From: Paragorgia papillata
Taxonomy: Eukaryota > Cnidaria > Anthozoa > Scleralcyonacea > Coralliidae
Reading direction: 5' to 3'
NCBI GenBank assembly: GCA_035771165.1
Contig: JAWNZC010000352.1
Coordinates: 62,001-126,000 of the forward strand
DNA: 64,000 nucleotides
Part shown: piece by piece, positions 1 through 10,400 of the stretch
Layout of the letters: every line of letters starts with the position of its first letter
How positions within the stretch are numbered: the stretch's first letter is position 1
Notes under the pieces: model-generated
Databases searched by the model: none
Told to the model about the DNA's origin: nothing
What the model saw: the letters and a program-made list of their open reading frames with translations, nothing else
Position numbers and translations under genes: made by a program

Positions 1-159
1 TACTAAGTATATTCTAATTATATAAAAAAATAATGGTGTTTAAAAGCCTAAGACAACTAGAAAACCTGACTAGGACAGCCCCAAAAGGTTTGCCAAGAAA
101 TATTATAGCAAATAAAAATATACAACTACAGTAAATGCAAATTTTATTTACAGACATAC

Positions 160-3100
160 CTAGGAATGACGTTTTTCGCTGACAGCAACAAATAAAAATT
201 TAAGCCAAGAACAATACCAAATACGAAAACAACCATTTCTAGAAATATTACAAAAGTAACAAGTTTTTCTAAAATAGCAAGATAAAAGTTACGCTGCAAA
301 TCTGCATTTTGAAACGGGTTTCTACGTGATGTGGGTTTGTTTACGAGACGAGTTTGTTTCAAGGACAATACCTCGCTTAAGCCGGTTTTCCACTAGACTA
401 TTTATTTTCTTCACGCAAATCGACTTTCTATTGTTAGTACTGAATAGATTTCTAATTAGTTCTAGTCCTAGTAAATTTAAGGGTTTCGCGCCTTCACCGC
501 AAACATACACTGCGCCAAATTTACATTTTGGACATGGGAGTTACACATGAAAACTTCGATCCTGAAATTTATGTATAGTAAGCTTCACATTAAGACAATT
601 TAAGACAATACTTACCTAAAACAGACAATGCAAACATATAATAAAATTGAAGTTCGAGAACAGAAAAATCCGTAGTTGGTTGAAAACGATGAGAGCTTTT
701 GTGCTTCACATTGTACCATTTAATGTCTTAGGAAAATAACGTTAAGGATAAAGTTTGCAATAAAACTAACGCTTAATTAGCTGTGGTAGGTTGAAATCAA
801 CCTAATTAACATATAGCTCACAGGCAGTGCTGTAAAAGTTACATAATTTTTGTAACTAGTTACAGTTACATCGTTAGAAAAGTAACTAGTTACGGATAAA
901 AGTTACAATGAAAAGAAAGTAACTAGTTACAGTTACAAAGTTACTTCAAAAATTTGGCAACCAGTTACAAAGTTACATTCCATTGTCCGTGTTACTAGAA
1001 TCAACAAAGAAATTACTAGTTTTTAGATACCAGTACCATAATTATCTTTTTACAGCTAAATGCCTAAATATAGTTGTCACTAAGCAGAAACAGTCAAATG
1101 TGTACATAATGTACCTTTATTATTATATCAAAACCATTTTTATCAAACTAGTTACTTGTAACGAAGTTACTTACAGCACTGCTCACAGGTGAATTGTCAA
1201 AAGGGTAAAAGATTAGAAGAAAAAGAAAAAAATGTGGGGATGTTTGTTTCTTTATAAAGTTAAACGGACTTATTACAATTACAGTAAATTAATGTAATTT
1301 ATTATATAAAATAGAGTGTTCATTGATTTTTCTGCCACTAATTAAAGTGATAATCTCACATGTGTGATTATTTATGATAATCGCACATGTGACAATTATC
1401 GCTGAATCAGCATTATAGTTTAATGCTATTTTTGCAAGGCAATAGGACAATTTTTTTATATAATAAACAGAACAATACATGGATGCTTGGAAATATGAAA
1501 TTTATTTCTCGTGTTGAACAGGATATGTCACTTGTTCACTTCACTCGCTCGTGAGATATCCTGGTCAACACTCGAAATAAATTTCATATTTCCGCACATC
1601 CATGTATTATTCTCTATATGTTTTTACTGACAACTTGCAAAACTGCACTACTAAATAATATGAAAGATACAAGAATCACAAAGGAGGAAGATGATAGCCA
1701 ACTGCCAATAAACCTAAATTAAGAAATTCAATTATAATAATAATAATAATAATAATACAATACAATCCATGTAACCCTTTTAAACATATTGTTTGTACAG
1801 TAAATGGAATACACTAAAAAGATTGTAATAACAAAATATTATTAAGAAGAGAAAAAGAGCAAGAATGACAACAACAGGCAACAACAGCAGCAGCAACAGT
1901 AGTAGCAGCAACAACAACAACAGCAGCAGCAACAATTACAATAACAACAGCAGCAACATCAGCAGAAGCAACACCAACAGCTACACCAGCAGAAGCAACA
2001 ACATCAGCAGTGGCAGTGAAAGCAACATATCACAACAATAGAAGCAAGACCAGCAGCAACACAAGCAGAAGCAACAACAGCAACAACAACAGCAAAAGCA
2101 ATGTATCACCAGTGCTGCAAAAGTTACATAATTTTTGTAACTAGTTAGATTTACAGTTACATCGTTAGAAAAGTAACTAGTTACTGATAAAAGCTACAAT
2201 GAAAAGAAAGTAACTAGTTACAATTACAAAGTTACTTCAAAAATTTTGTAACTAGTTACAAAGTTACATTCCATTGTCTGTGTTACTAAAATCAACAAAG
2301 AAATTACTGGTTTTTAGATACCAGTACCATAATTATGTTTTTACAGTTAAATACCTAAATATAGTTGTCACTAAGCAGAAATAGTCAAATGTGTACATAA
2401 TGTACCTTTATTATATCAAAACCATTTTTATCAAGACGGAATGACATCCTCAACTGAATATCAGTAACTATACTAGTCACATTTTTTAACCAAACATTGT
2501 AACTAGTTACAGTTCTTTAAAAAAGTAACTAGTTATAGTTACTTCTTCAAAAAGTAACTAGTTATAGTTACAGTTACTTCTCCAGAAAAAGCAACTAGTT
2601 TCAGTTACAGTTACTTAAAAATGTAACTAGTTACTGTAACTAGTTACTTGTAACGAAGTTTAATACTCACAGCACTGTGTATCACAACAACAGCAGCAAC
2701 CCTAACAGCAACAAACACAAGACCAAGCAACAAACGCTACACCATATACATTCATCTTACTTTTGGTGGTTTATTAAACACCACATGTCGATATGCTTGA
2801 GTTTTATGAAGAATGATATCAAGAAAAACAACAACTGAATCATACTCCACATACTTGTCCACCCTTTGCTGGCAATAGTTCTAAACATGAGGAAGGGAAA
2901 GGTGTATTGCTTAATGTTCACTCAATCTAATACAGTACCTTACTGCCTTACAAACACTATATAGTAGAACCTTTAATAACAAAAGCTAAGGCCAAAAGGT
3001 TTATGGAATTTAATATGAGTATCAAAATGGTAGTTCAATTCTGGCACATCTTCTTTACAATTTTTAGTGAATTTTATACCATCAAACTACGACAAACTAC

Positions 3101-3224
3101 TAGAACTTACACAAATACAAAGTTTAAAGCTTCCACCTTTAAATTCTTTGTATATTTCTTTTGATTTCAAACCACATTCAACACAAACAAATGACTTTTG
3201 ATCAAGATGTTCTGTGTCCGCCAT
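160..3224 (-). CDS. ARV1: ARV1-like lipid-homeostasis protein of the ER membrane (3' part beyond the left edge)
   Basis: Five exons can be joined in phase: 3224-3111, 2880-2761, 1713-1671, 726-616 and 268-160. The rest lies beyond position 1. The start ATG (3224) gives a 38-residue first exon with Cys14-x2-Cys17. Exon 1 ends CIC (Cys38) and exon 2 opens NYC (Cys41), which completes the four-cysteine ribbon of the ARV1 homology domain. Exon 2 continues VDKYVEYD and QAYRHVVFN, both hallmark ARV1 strings. Exon 3 is only 43 nt and ends LLCDS. Exons 4-5 carry the FYYMFALSVLEK segment and a hydrophobic membrane helix, matching the middle of animal ARV1. About 165 residues are visible. ARV1 proteins act in the ER membrane in sterol trafficking and GPI-anchor synthesis (family knowledge). 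Introns hold two hAT-like MITEs, a CAG/CAA repeat and a 318-bp dispersed repeat. The gene diverges from GSTO. Identification is strong; the C-terminus is unseen. Confidence 0.88.
825..1181. mobile_element. hAT-like MITE with 8-bp target-site duplication
   Basis: The element begins CAGTGCTGTAA and ends with its exact complement TTACAGCACTG. It is flanked on both sides by CTCACAGG (817-824 and 1182-1189). An 8-bp duplication and CAGTG termini are hAT hallmarks. The interior is built of repeated TAACTAGTTAC palindromes and has no transposase. It lies in ARV1 intron 4. Confidence 0.85.
1301..1618. repeat. Dispersed 318-bp repeat with terminal hairpin, copy 1
   Basis: It is nearly identical to 49336-49647. 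It contains a short palindrome around AATCGCACATGTG and, at 1475-1612, inverted arms of about 55 bp that meet in the middle. It lies in ARV1 intron 4. No coding sequence or clear target duplication is visible. Confidence 0.75.
1868..2100 (+). repeat. Imperfect CAA/CAG trinucleotide tract
   Basis: About 230 bp of interrupted CAACAG/CAGCAA triplets sit in ARV1 intron 2, next to the second hAT-like MITE. The tract is outside any exon I can support. Confidence 0.85.
2110..2677. mobile_element. hAT-like MITE, longer relative of 825-1181
   Basis: Termini CAGTGCTG and CAGCACTG are flanked by the 8-bp direct repeat TGTATCAC (2102-2109 and 2678-2685). The first ~280 bp are nearly the same as the element at 825-1181. 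The remainder adds more TAACTAGTTAC units, making it 568 bp. It has no coding capacity and lies in ARV1 intron 2. Confidence 0.85.
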
Positions 3225-3402
3225 TTTGAGTAAACCGATCACGAATCTTGTACGACGATAGTCGACCTCTTTCCGAGCAACTAACCTGCATGAAGGTTCG
3301 TCCAGGTGAGTCAGGTAAGGGTGTTATAAAGAATTACGTAATTCAATTCACATGCTTGCGTGTGGTGGCAGTTCATTGAGTTGTTGTTGAAGCTTTGCAA
3401 TA
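3225..3402. promoter_or_regulatory. Shared bidirectional promoter region of ARV1 and GSTO
   Basis: Only 178 bp separate the ARV1 start codon (minus strand, 3224) and the GSTO start codon (plus strand, 3403). Both 5' UTRs and core promoters must fit here unless non-coding first exons exist elsewhere. I see no convincing TATA box. The call rests on gene geometry. Confidence 0.55.
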
Positions 3403-6400
3403 ATGTCGAACCATTTAAAAAGTGGAGAGGCAAGACCTGCATTTGATCCTAAAAACAAATTTCGTCTTTACAGCATGCTGTACTGTCCATTTGCCCAGGT
3501 AATATGACTTTAATATTGTTGATAATATAGAGAATATATGCCCTATGGCTATGTATGTACCGTGTATACAATATATTCAACTGCCGAGTTTAATACTTTT
3601 AAACGTGGACTGATATGAGCCACACGATATTTCTTATAACTTAGACCGATTTAGTTGTTCAACTGTTGAAATAAGGTCAAAGAATAATCATCTAGTTACA
3701 GTATTAATATATAGGAGTTCTTTTATACACCGTGCGTATCATAAATATGCTCGCTAAGTATAGGTTAGTGACCGAAACCACGAGGGTAATAACCAGCGTA
3801 GTACCGACGTTAAGGTCACTAACCGACTTAGTTTATTCATGACACAGACGATATTTGTCGTTATTTAACAAAAAAATGGTATTCTCATAGACGTAGTTTT
3901 AAAGCGATATAGTATGTCATTTAATATGCAAGGTCAATAACCTATTTATTAACCGCGGCACATAATTTAGGCATGAATAAACTAATTTATGTTCTTTAAT
4001 CGTTCTTTTGTAAAAGTACTTCCAATTATGAACACAATTAAGAACGAGGTTTGAAATGCTAAAAATTTAAATGCACATGCGCCGAACCTAATACTGATTA
4101 GATTCGACTCTGGAGCGACTGAAGAGCGTCGTGTGATTCAAACGTCGCCGCCAGAGTCGCTCTTAATTGTTTCTCATCACAAGCATCAATTCTATTTTAA
4201 CTCATTCCTGTCCGAGCCTCCAAGGGCTTCTCCAGAGGTGAATGAAATCGTCTGGCGTTAGCCAGAATAAAATACTAAAGACCAATTCGGACAGGAAAGA
4301 ACTGGAGAGATAGTTTATAACTCATTCCTGTCCGAGGGCTTCTCCAGAGGTGAATAAAATCGTCTGGCGTTAGCCAGAATAAAATACTAAAGACCAACTC
4401 GGACAGGAAAGAGTTAATAATATTGTTATCGTCCCGACAGACTTTAATCCACGCTTCATCGAACGAATTTGAACGACAAATTGCTCAATTTAATAAAATT
4501 AGTTTGATTCTAGTTTGACGACACACTGCCGATAATTACACGACGCTGTAACTTTCGATTTGAGATTTAGACTTTCAATCTACTTATCAGACAGGCATGG
4601 AAGAAGATGGCTAATATATAACTTCTTAACGACATGTTGTTGAAAGATATCATGTACGTGTGTTGTTAGAAATTTCATATGAAACGTTTGTCCTACGATT
4701 CTACCGCATTCTCGTACCCCTGCACATGCTCAGCTCTAATGTCCAGCCCGTTCGGCACATGAGAAGTTCGACGTTTGAATCAGAGTCGCTCCAACCAACA
4801 TAATGCGACCGGCCTTGCTAATACAATCTGCCGCACTTAATTTATTGAAATATCTTTGATTAAAAACTCTTCTGCTGGACTTAATGCATGCTTGTGTTAG
4901 GTTCGGCGCACGAGAAGAGCGATGTTTGAAACGGGCCTGAGGTAGCCTGCTAGCCTGAGGCATCTTTATGAATACAGTGCATGTTGTCAGTATATATAGA
5001 GCGTTTTCATCTGACGTCACGGCGGCCATATTGATGTACCAAAACAATGAAATGGCGGCCATATTGGTGTACGGTATGGGAATTAGCTCTTTCTTATTCA
5101 AATATTTCGTATTGTTTCACCACCCCAATGGGGCCACCGATCACGTGAGTGAAAACGCTCTATAGAGTGTAGAAATCAATGATTATGCATATTTAATACT
5201 GCTTTGGGTGTTAATTAATAATCTTTTAATATATATTATGTAATATTGTTTTTCATTGGTTAATAACCAGAGGGCACGTTTGGTCGTTTCTGCCAAAGAT
5301 CTCAGCAACTTTGACATTGTCAATATCAGATTAGCTCATGAAAGGCCAGAATGGTATGCCTCAATCAATCCTCAGGGAAAGGTGCCAGCTATTGAATTCC
5401 CTAATGGACAAACAGTTTATGAATCATTAATTGTCGCAGGTTAGCTGGGTACATATACATTTAATAGTTTCATCATTTGTATCCAATTATAAAGTGCAAT
5501 AAACTAATTTCTTTTCCTCGTCTATATTTAAGATTTACTGGATGAATTATATCCAGAGAATCCTTTGCATCCAACAGATCCTGTAGCCAAGGCAAAACAA
5601 AGGTTGTTTGTCGAGACCTTTGGAAATACTGTAAGTGTTATTACCTTAACATCAGGTATTCAGGCAGTTAGTCGGACAATCAAAATGTTCCATATAATGA
5701 AGCGCATTGATCCTCTTTGCTATTGATTTAGTTTATTCCATCATTTTATAAGTATGGTCGGGATAAAACTGATGAAAACAAGGAAAATGTGTTGTCAAAT
5801 TTGACAAATTGTGAAAATTATTTGATAAACAGCAAAACACAGTTCTTTGGAGGTATGAAACATATTTAATTTAATTTATCATTATTTTTATTGATCACTG
5901 CTATAATCAGAATCAGCATCATTATCATCATGATCATCATTATGATCATCATCATCTTCATCGTCATCATCATCATCATCATCATCATATTTATCACGAT
6001 CATCCACATCATCAACACCACCATCAACATCATTATATTCATCATCATCATTATGCATAATCATCATCATTATGCATAATCATCATCATTATGCATGATC
6101 ATCATCATCATGTATAAATGGGTGGGTGGAATCCAAACATTCTACGGAGAGTTTAGACTTGGAGCTACCTTGGTGGTACACTCCACTTCTTTCATTATAT
6201 TTTATATTGTCATGTTATTGTTCTAGGTGATCAACCTGGCATGATTGATTACATGATCTGGCCTTTCTTTGAACGTCTTCCAATGATCCATGATCTTTCA
6301 TCTGAACAGCACCCCACCCTGGCCACATGGGTTAACAAGATGAAGAATGTTCCTGCCGTAAAGAAGATTGCGTTGCCAGCTGACATTTACAAGTCGTTTT

Positions 6401-6444
6401 ACGAGGGATATTTCAAAGGAGAAGCTCGCTATGATCTTGTCTAA
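3403..6444 (+). CDS. GSTO: Omega-class glutathione S-transferase
   Basis: Five exons join in phase: 3403-3498, 5271-5439, 5533-5630, 5732-5852 and 6227-6444. They encode 233 residues, close to the usual 240. The N-terminal thioredoxin-like domain has YCPFAQR, the omega-class active site. Cys28 would form the mixed disulfide with glutathione, in place of the Tyr/Ser of other classes. NPQGKVPAIEF supplies the conserved cis-Pro that helps bind glutathione, and ESLIVADLLDELYP leads into the helical C-terminal domain. Omega enzymes are cytosolic thioltransferases and dehydroascorbate reductases (family knowledge). The ATG at 3403 is the first in frame and gives the short N-terminal extension typical of the class. 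Intron 1 (1.77 kb) contains two MITE types and intron 4 a trinucleotide repeat. No key residue is missing, so the gene looks functional. Confidence 0.93.
4201..4415. mobile_element. Dimeric palindromic MITE (CCTGTCCGA family), copies 1 and 2
   Basis: Two ~100-bp units (4201-4303 and 4321-4415) lie in tandem. Each has complementary ends (CTCATTCCTGTCCGA and TCGGACAGGAAAGAGTT) and the hairpin core TCTGGCGTTAGCCAGA. The same dimer with nearly the same spacer recurs at 24589-24795 and, reversed, at 51795-51989. It lies in GSTO intron 1. Confidence 0.8.
4995..5164. mobile_element. 170-bp foldback MITE (TATAGAGCGTTTTCA ends)
   Basis: Ends TATAGAGCGTTTTCA and TGAAAACGCTCTATA are exact complements. 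The interior has two GGCGGCCAT blocks and a GTTTCACCACCCC block. A second copy without one terminus lies at 21345-21523 in gene B intron 1. It has no coding capacity; the small ORFs here are incidental. It lies in GSTO intron 1. Confidence 0.75.
5925..6112 (+). repeat. ATC/ATT trinucleotide microsatellite
   Basis: About 190 bp of CAT/ATC triplets with interruptions sit in GSTO intron 4. The reading frames of poly-Met, poly-Asp or poly-Ile it produces are artefacts of the repeat. Confidence 0.9.
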
Positions 6445-6546
6445 CTGAATGACAGTTTAAACCATAAAGCTTCCATATAAAATGATTTTCATTTATGAAG
6501 ATAATATTAAGGACTGATACATTTAAATTCACTTTGTCAAATTTTG

Positions 6547-6552
6547 AATAAA
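6547..6552 (+). terminator. Polyadenylation signal of GSTO
   Basis: A canonical AATAAA lies 103 bp after the GSTO stop codon, the only such hexamer I see close downstream. This implies a short 3' UTR. Confidence 0.6.
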
Positions 6553-6782
6553 AAGAAGCTTGTACTGACTATTGTTGTGAGAAAAGTGATTGGTAGAAAT
6601 TAGTTTAGCTGCATGCATATATTATATTTTTTTTTACTTTTTCAATTTGTGTTTGCTTCGACTTTGTACAGTGAGTAATAAAAGTTCAGACAATTAATTA
6701 CAAGATTACTGAAATTACTTTACAGGACGTGATGCACGTAATAGAACTACAACTATTTTTCGACCCTATACTATAAGTAAAA

Positions 6783-7307
6783 AGCAAGTATTGGCAATAA
6801 AATTAAGTTTGTCTCATTTGAAAGAACTCATCAAATGGTATAAGAAGACCTTTTACAATTTTTCCGTATCTGTTTTGGTTTTGGAAATATTTCGACCAAA
6901 GACAGCGTGCTGTCCGCCATCTTGGAATTATTTGCGATATGCATGTGACAACATAAGCAGGGTAAAGTGAAATTTTTATCTTGCCAACCTTAGGACATTA
7001 TGAGCTAGAAACTCGATTTTGTTGCGCTATTTCCATTTTAAATTGACCTACAACATTTAAAAAGCCTTCCGTGGAAATTTGGTCACCCACGGAGTAGTTT
7101 CATCAGGTTTACCATGCTTGTGACGTCACCAATTTCCTACTTAATTAGACCCAATATTACAACAACATGGCGGGCAGCACGCTGTCTTTGGTCGAAATAT
7201 TTCAAAACACAAGAAAGATACAGAAAAATTACAAAAGGTCTTCTTATACCATTTGACGAGTTCTTTCAAATGGGACAAATTTAATTTGTATTGCCAATAC
7301 CCTTTAA
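6783..7307. mobile_element. Foldback MITE with TTAA right end, copy 1
   Basis: Long inverted arms of about 130 bp (starting GTATTGGCAATAAAATTAAG) enclose a short middle. The right end is intact against TTAA (7304-7307) and the left terminus is degraded. It matches 60335-60854. It fills the gap between the convergent 3' ends of GSTO and channel gene A. Confidence 0.75.
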
Positions 7308-7464
7308 ATCTTAATATATATAGTTTATGTATTCCTATATGTGTATATGAGTACATATTGCGTGAATCATAATGCTATATACCCCAGATGAAGATAAATA
7401 TGTTGTTCTATCTACAGTAAGCACCTTTACCTCAATGTACATATAATGTATCGCAATGACCCAA

Positions 7465-10400
7465 TCAAAATGCCACACTCTTTATACTTCTGTTATCCCA
7501 GTTGTCATAGTAATTGCGTCCTGTTGACGATCGAGCGGATGATCGAGTGCGTCTTCGTCGAAAAATATCATTGTCGCTACAAACCATGTTGACGTCATCT
7601 TCGCGTGGTCTTTCAGATTCGGATGTTTCAATATCGTCAGAATCTGAACGCAAATTTTCGGAATATTCTCCTTTGTCGTTCAAGTACTGCGATTGTTTTC
7701 GCGGATGTCTTGTAGTTGTTACTGCCTTGACGTCATCTCCAGATCTCTTTAATCTTGCCTCAAGTGGATCTTCGGAATCTATCTTAGATCGTCTGTTTGA
7801 ATTGGACGCTTTCCAGGACTCTTGTCTCCTAGGGTGTTCTCTTTTGTTCGCCGAACGCGATGGTCGCGGGGGATTCCGAACTGAACTTTGTCCTGAATCT
7901 CTGGCAAACACAGCTCTTGGCTGTCTGCTTTCTGGATCTCTTTCTAGCAACCTTTTTCGCGTTGGTCGAGGTGAACGAATATACACTACATCCGGTGATT
8001 TTTCACGTAATTCACCACGTGATTCGCCACGTGATTCACCACGTGATTCACCACGTGATTCACCACGTGATTTACCTCGTGATTTACCAGGTGTTACCCC
8101 ACGTAATTTATCACATGAATCATCACGTGCTTCTCTTCGTGTTGGTCCACGTGCTTCGTCATGAGCTGCTCTGCGTGATCCTCCACGTTCTTCTATTCGT
8201 GTTTTACGAGTCTCTCCACGTGAACTGAGAAGAGGCGTTTCTCTAAAGTGGTTAGCCTCTTGTCGTCGAGGTTCCATTCGATCATCTGGGAGATATCCTT
8301 CGTTTGATACTCCGTTGCTGAACGAATTAACGGCGGGCTCATCCGCAGAAAACTGCCGAGAATTGTACAAACGAATGTCGTTGGTATCTTCCTCGTTGCC
8401 ACTCTCAGAGTTCCGGAGCTCGTCTTCAAAAAACTTCTGTTCATCTCCCTCGTTTCCTAGCAAATAGATTTCCTCTTCTGTCGAAGAATGGCGAGCTATA
8501 TTAGTGACATCAACATCGAGGGAGTTACTTATTTTGACCAGGATATCTTGCAGTTGATTTATACGTCGCCTCATTTTGTTCACGTCATATCTCTCCTGTT
8601 CCCTAGCTTCCTTCAGGTCTGTAAGACTCTCCTTAATGTGATCAAGATCGGACTTGTGACCGTCTCCATATTGTTTACCAAACCTTTCCTGTATCACCGA
8701 ATGCATCTCTTTTACACGATCTTTTAGCATCTCCGATGACCTTTGCTCGTCTCTGTCAGAACTTGCTGAAATATCCCTCTGTAGTTCTACAGCTTCTGGA
8801 CTACCATTATTTAGGATGAACTCTTGGTATTCTTTCTTTTTCTTCGAATTCAATGTTTTCTCAAGTATTAGGATTGTTTTGGCGCGTTGCATTACGGCAT
8901 TGGCAACAGCATTTCCATAAATTCGCGTAAAAGTATCCGAAAGCAAGGCAATGAGTAGATTCAGGTTGATAATTGCCATGATTCCTATGAAACTGCCGCA
9001 CAAAATCCGCGCCATTGTAGCGTCTGCATTTACCAATGATTCAAAGTCATGATCGTTGACGACAACCATTGAAAACATGTTGTACAATAGAGGGGAGATA
9101 TCACTGTAGCTATCAACGGGCTCCCGAGATCCCTTTCCAAAAGTAATCCAAAATGCGCAACCATATGGAACAGCTATGACTATAATGAGTAACCCCCAAT
9201 TTAAGATATCCTGAATGATGTGACCGAATATAACGACAAAAGGTCCAGCGCCTTCAAACGGTCTCGCGTACTTCAACATTCTAAACCAAAGTACAAGTAG
9301 TAACACTGTGATTGTACGTGCGTAGCATATCTGACAAATATCTTTATCACATTGTAGGAAAACCAAGTGACTTGCAATGGTACCTAGAATTAGAAACAAC
9401 GAGAACCAATCGAAGTAAATCCAGCTGTCGCCAGTTGATATTAGGGGCGTGTCTCTAATAGCTTTGATTTCGGATTTCAAGTACATCTCTTCTTGAGGCC
9501 AACGGGGATGGCAGTACATGAGATCTTCCTCGAGTTCTGTTGCTCTCCAAGCAATCCATTTCTTTTGCCGGTTTCTTGTCCTCAAAGTGCCTAAGATAAG
9601 AGGAAATTAAGTGGATTATGATTATGCTTGGTCTCCCCAAGCCTAAACTGCTGCTTGTGCAGACATTAAGTCCGGAAAAAGCAATTTCAGCATGAAACAA
9701 TTTTCACTTCCACCTTCGGTGGCGGGTTCGACTTCCAGCCGTGATCCACGATCGGAAATGGCGGCTGTCGAGACTCGCGAAATACGGGCTGACCCGTATT
9801 AGCTACGCATGCGTAGAACGAATATCTTGCGTGTAAACGTCATCAATACACGGCCGACAACTCACTTGAGCCAGCACGCACGTGGACTGCGAACTGCCCC
9901 ATGAAAGTGGCCATTTTTCTATGCGATTTCCGATCGTGGAATACAGTTTTTCTCTACTTACCCGTAATGGTTCGTCACTCGGACTAGCACATAATATCAT
10001 TATTTTCTATCTGAGTTTGCTGTTCCACAATACTTATCCCAAAATTTGTAATACGTTTACCTGTTAGCTGCTTTCTAATTTCATCTATTGTCATAAGACA
10101 CACGACAATAGCTAAGACTAGTCTCCAGGCTTTCCCCGACCATGGTAGATACATGTCGTACCCATGAGCTGATGACGAGACAGCAATAACTGTCCAAAGT
10201 ATGGCGTAAACAAGATTAATCCCAAGATCAATGATTGCTCCTTGCCGTCCAAATTTTTGCCATTTCACCAAAATTAGACGCTGCATTACTGGATGCAGAA
10301 TGATATCAAACTCCTGATTTTGAACAGCAATCTCGAGTGCAGAATATGCTGGTGATTTGGGGTTTTGTAAACGGTTTCCCTCAAGGTAATTTAAGAAAAA

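Noticed and set aside
4736..5165. 121-residue minus-strand and 65-residue plus-strand ORFs
   Set aside because: Both overlap a foldback MITE inside GSTO intron 1 and have no recognisable domain.
5866..6079. Poly-Met, poly-Asp and poly-Ile ORFs
   Set aside because: They are readings of the ATC/ATT tract in GSTO intron 4.
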